Assembly: GCA_002900995.3 (NCBI GenBank)
Contig: PJEW03000074.1
Coordinates: forward strand, 1-10,983
Length of the DNA stretch: 10,983 nucleotides
Direction of reading: 5' to 3'
Origin: Ganoderma boninense
Lineage: Eukaryota > Basidiomycota > Agaricomycetes > Polyporales > Polyporaceae
The position numbers and the translations under genes are program-made. The notes under the pieces were generated by a model, which was not told where the DNA came from, ran no database searches, and saw only the letters and a program-made list of their open reading frames with translations. Shown in pieces: positions 9,338 through 10,983 of this stretch (its first letter is position 1; each line of letters opens with the position of its first letter).

Positions 9338-10453
9338 ATGACCTTGAAGTCCGAGCCAGGTAATGTCAAACTGTACACCGCCGATTTTGGAACTGACACA
9401 GTCAATTCTAGCCTCCCAGGTCATGAATGGCGCAGTCCACACTCTCGTCGTCTCTCCCGGCAGCGCGTGGGTCGCCAGCGGGTCGGAGGACTGCACGATC
9501 ATTCTCTGGAGGCCAGCGGGAAGATCGCCCGACAATGGGTCCCCCACGGCTACGAGCCCGTCTGGTCGCTCGCCTTCTCCCCAGATGGCCGCTATCTCGT
9601 CTCGGGCGCCGACGACGGGAAGCTGATCGTCTGGAGGCTGAGTCCGAGCGCAGACGCACGCCAAGCCGCCGTCCTCGAAGGGCACAGCGGCGGCGTGACC
9701 AGCTGCGTGTGGTCGCCCGAAGGCAGTCTGATCGCGTCGGGATCCCTCGATGCAACCGTTGTGTCTGTGGATGCACGCACGTTCTCGGAGCGTCGGGTGC
9801 TCGACGGTGGCCGACCCCGGAGGTCCCTCCCTCGCGTTTCTCCCGACGGGCGCAGCCTTGCTGGCGGATCCTCGTCTGGCATCTGTTGTGTCTGGGACAT
9901 TGCGTGCGACGTGCTGCGCAAGTCCGCCGTCCAGGAAGAGAGCCCGCCGACGGTGGGGAATGCTCTCCACGCGACGGGCTCCATGTGCTGCTGTTGGAAA
10001 TCGCAGATCACCACCGCTTCTGAGCCCGGCGATTATCGCAGCTTTGGGCGCGTCCTCGGAGGGAAAGAGGGCAGGCTGTTTGCCTTGGAGCGACTCCGAG
10101 GGGTGAACGATGTGTCGTTCTCGCCGGACGGGAGGCTGCTGGTGCCGCAGCGTGGGGAATGGGTCCGTACGTCTGGACGACGCACACTTGGGCGTCGAGC
10201 TGTCCTTGTTTTGAGGGACACAAGGATGGGTTATGAAGGTGTGCTCTCTTCCGTGTGGGAAGTACATTGCGTCAGCATCGTGGGACGGGACGGTGCGGGT
10301 TTGGAGGACGGGGGACGGGTCGTGTCTCGCGACATGCCTCGAACTCAAGCACGTCGTCACACGCTGCATAACGTTCTCTCAAGATGGGCAATTGCTGGTC
10401 TCTGGAGCGAGGAATGGGCGGTAGTCATCAGAAAGATGAGGGATCTCGTTTAG
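9338..10453 (+). pseudogene. WD40-repeat protein gene, frame-broken
   Basis: WD40 proteins form beta-propellers used as scaffolds for protein complexes; this one has no other domain to give a specific role. Repeats seen in shifting frames: HTLVVSPGSAWVASGSEDCT with IILW (about 9435-9509), SLAFSPDGRYLVSGADDGKL with IVW (9568-9634), SCVWSPEGSLIASGSLDATV then CLW (9700-9770), VSPDGRSLAGGSSSGICCVW (9836-9898), a weak repeat to about 10100, VNDVSFSPDGRLLV then YVW (10103-10176), YIASASWDGTVRVW (10263-10305), and ITFSQDGQLLVSGARNG ending VVIRKMRDLV and TAG (10368-10453). Each has the GH to W(D) shape, so about seven or eight blades are encoded. The start is the ATG at 9338, eight codons before an intron. 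About thirteen one-base shifts are needed to follow the repeats. The single open frame from 9290 to 10453 is therefore misleading, and its first codon is GTG. Confidence 0.85.
9360..9419 (+). other. Probable intron in the WD40 gene
   Basis: The donor is GTAATG at 9360, with a CTGAC branch-like site near 9392-9396 and a CTCCCAG acceptor ending at 9419. The length is 60 nt, a multiple of three, so the reading frame is unaffected and the intron can be missed. Splicing joins SEP to GH, giving the GH dipeptide that opens the first WD repeat. An alternative acceptor is the TTCTAG a few bases upstream. Confidence 0.6.
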
Positions 10454-10983
10454 TAGATATTTGAACCTCGGAAGAAGTTTGACGCACCGCCGAGGCAACT
10501 TCGACTGCTTTCCTAGAATACCTTCTTGTGTACAATTCCTCTATAACGACTATCAGCATTAGGATGCCAGCGTAGGAAGGAAGAGAAAAGTTCAAACCAC
10601 GACTGACCCTCTAGCACGGAGGCATCCACCGGCAGACGCCGAAATGTCCGGGCCGGATTGGGGCCGCGAGTCGTTTTCGCATGCACCGCCCCCGGCCACA
10701 GCTTGAGCCACTCGTCGCAGCTCAGCTTCGCTCATTCTGTCTGGCACTGGCCACAATCATCTCTGATTTTGACTGTAGGGTAGAAGGCACCCTATATCAT
10801 AGAGCACAGCAAACCTTTGTATCATCGGGCTTCAAGTTGTCCCAGGCCGTCACTCGGCGCGCGCCAGTGAGCGGCATGGTCGACCATATTTCTAGTGAGA
10901 TCACGGTCCAGCCTCTTACCAACATGACAACTTCACCCCGTAGAGTTCTTTGTCCTAGAGTGAACAGCCTCAGGAGCATCCAT
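10454..10983. other. Downstream region without an identifiable gene
   Basis: This holds the 3' flank of the WD40 gene and then about 400 bases with only short frames. On the minus strand an ATG at the very right edge opens a frame of about 16 codons, and a 60-codon minus frame spans 10797-10979; neither looks like a known protein. A minus-strand gene could enter from the right, but the evidence is too thin to annotate it. Confidence 0.3.

Noticed and set aside
9305..10369. 354-codon minus-strand open frame opposite the WD40 gene
   Set aside because: It is the antisense of GC-rich WD40 coding sequence. Its composition follows the complementary codons and it has no recognisable domain.
1..10983. 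CRISPR array, prokaryotic defence system or toxin-antitoxin pair
   Set aside because: Introns and fungal gene families show a eukaryotic chromosome, and no repeat-spacer structure is present.

Overview
The window looks like chromosomal DNA of a filamentous fungus, most likely a GC-rich basidiomycete such as a polypore or another wood-decay agaricomycete. The evidence is short spliceosomal introns (about 50-80 nt) with good donor, branch-point and acceptor signals, C+T-rich tracts ahead of a candidate start codon, no operon structure or Shine-Dalgarno sites, and three gene families common in these fungi: a secreted GH92 alpha-mannosidase, an F-box/LRR-like protein and a WD40-repeat protein. 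The lineage is inferred, not demonstrated.

Layout. (1) About 3081 to 1, minus strand: a GH92 alpha-mannosidase gene running off the left edge. Its family motifs appear in order from the mature N-terminus to near the C-terminus, but spread over all three frames. (2) 3100-4450: protein-like scraps on both strands, none identified. (3) 4493-5242, minus: a stop-free 249-codon frame with no recognised domain. (4) 5190-6933, plus: a C+T-rich leader, then a chain of overlapping open segments that may be one broken gene of unknown function. (5) 6934-7877: nothing recognised. (6) 7878-9184, plus: an F-box, leucine-rich segments, a clear intron and a conserved-looking C-terminal part with one in-frame TAG. 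(7) 9338-10453, plus: a WD40-repeat gene with one intron and about thirteen frame changes. (8) 10454-10983: nothing recognised.

The dominant observation is that all three recognisable, unrelated genes are broken by many one-base gains and losses, several in G or T runs, including repeated loss of one G where TGG (Trp) is followed by a G-starting codon at WD dipeptides. Protein similarity persists right through the breaks. This fits unpolished long-read sequence at least as well as true decay, so the genes may be intact in the organism. No CRISPR array, transposase, reverse transcriptase, tRNA or rRNA was found. I see no credible new multi-gene system, and the neighbours share no evident pathway.
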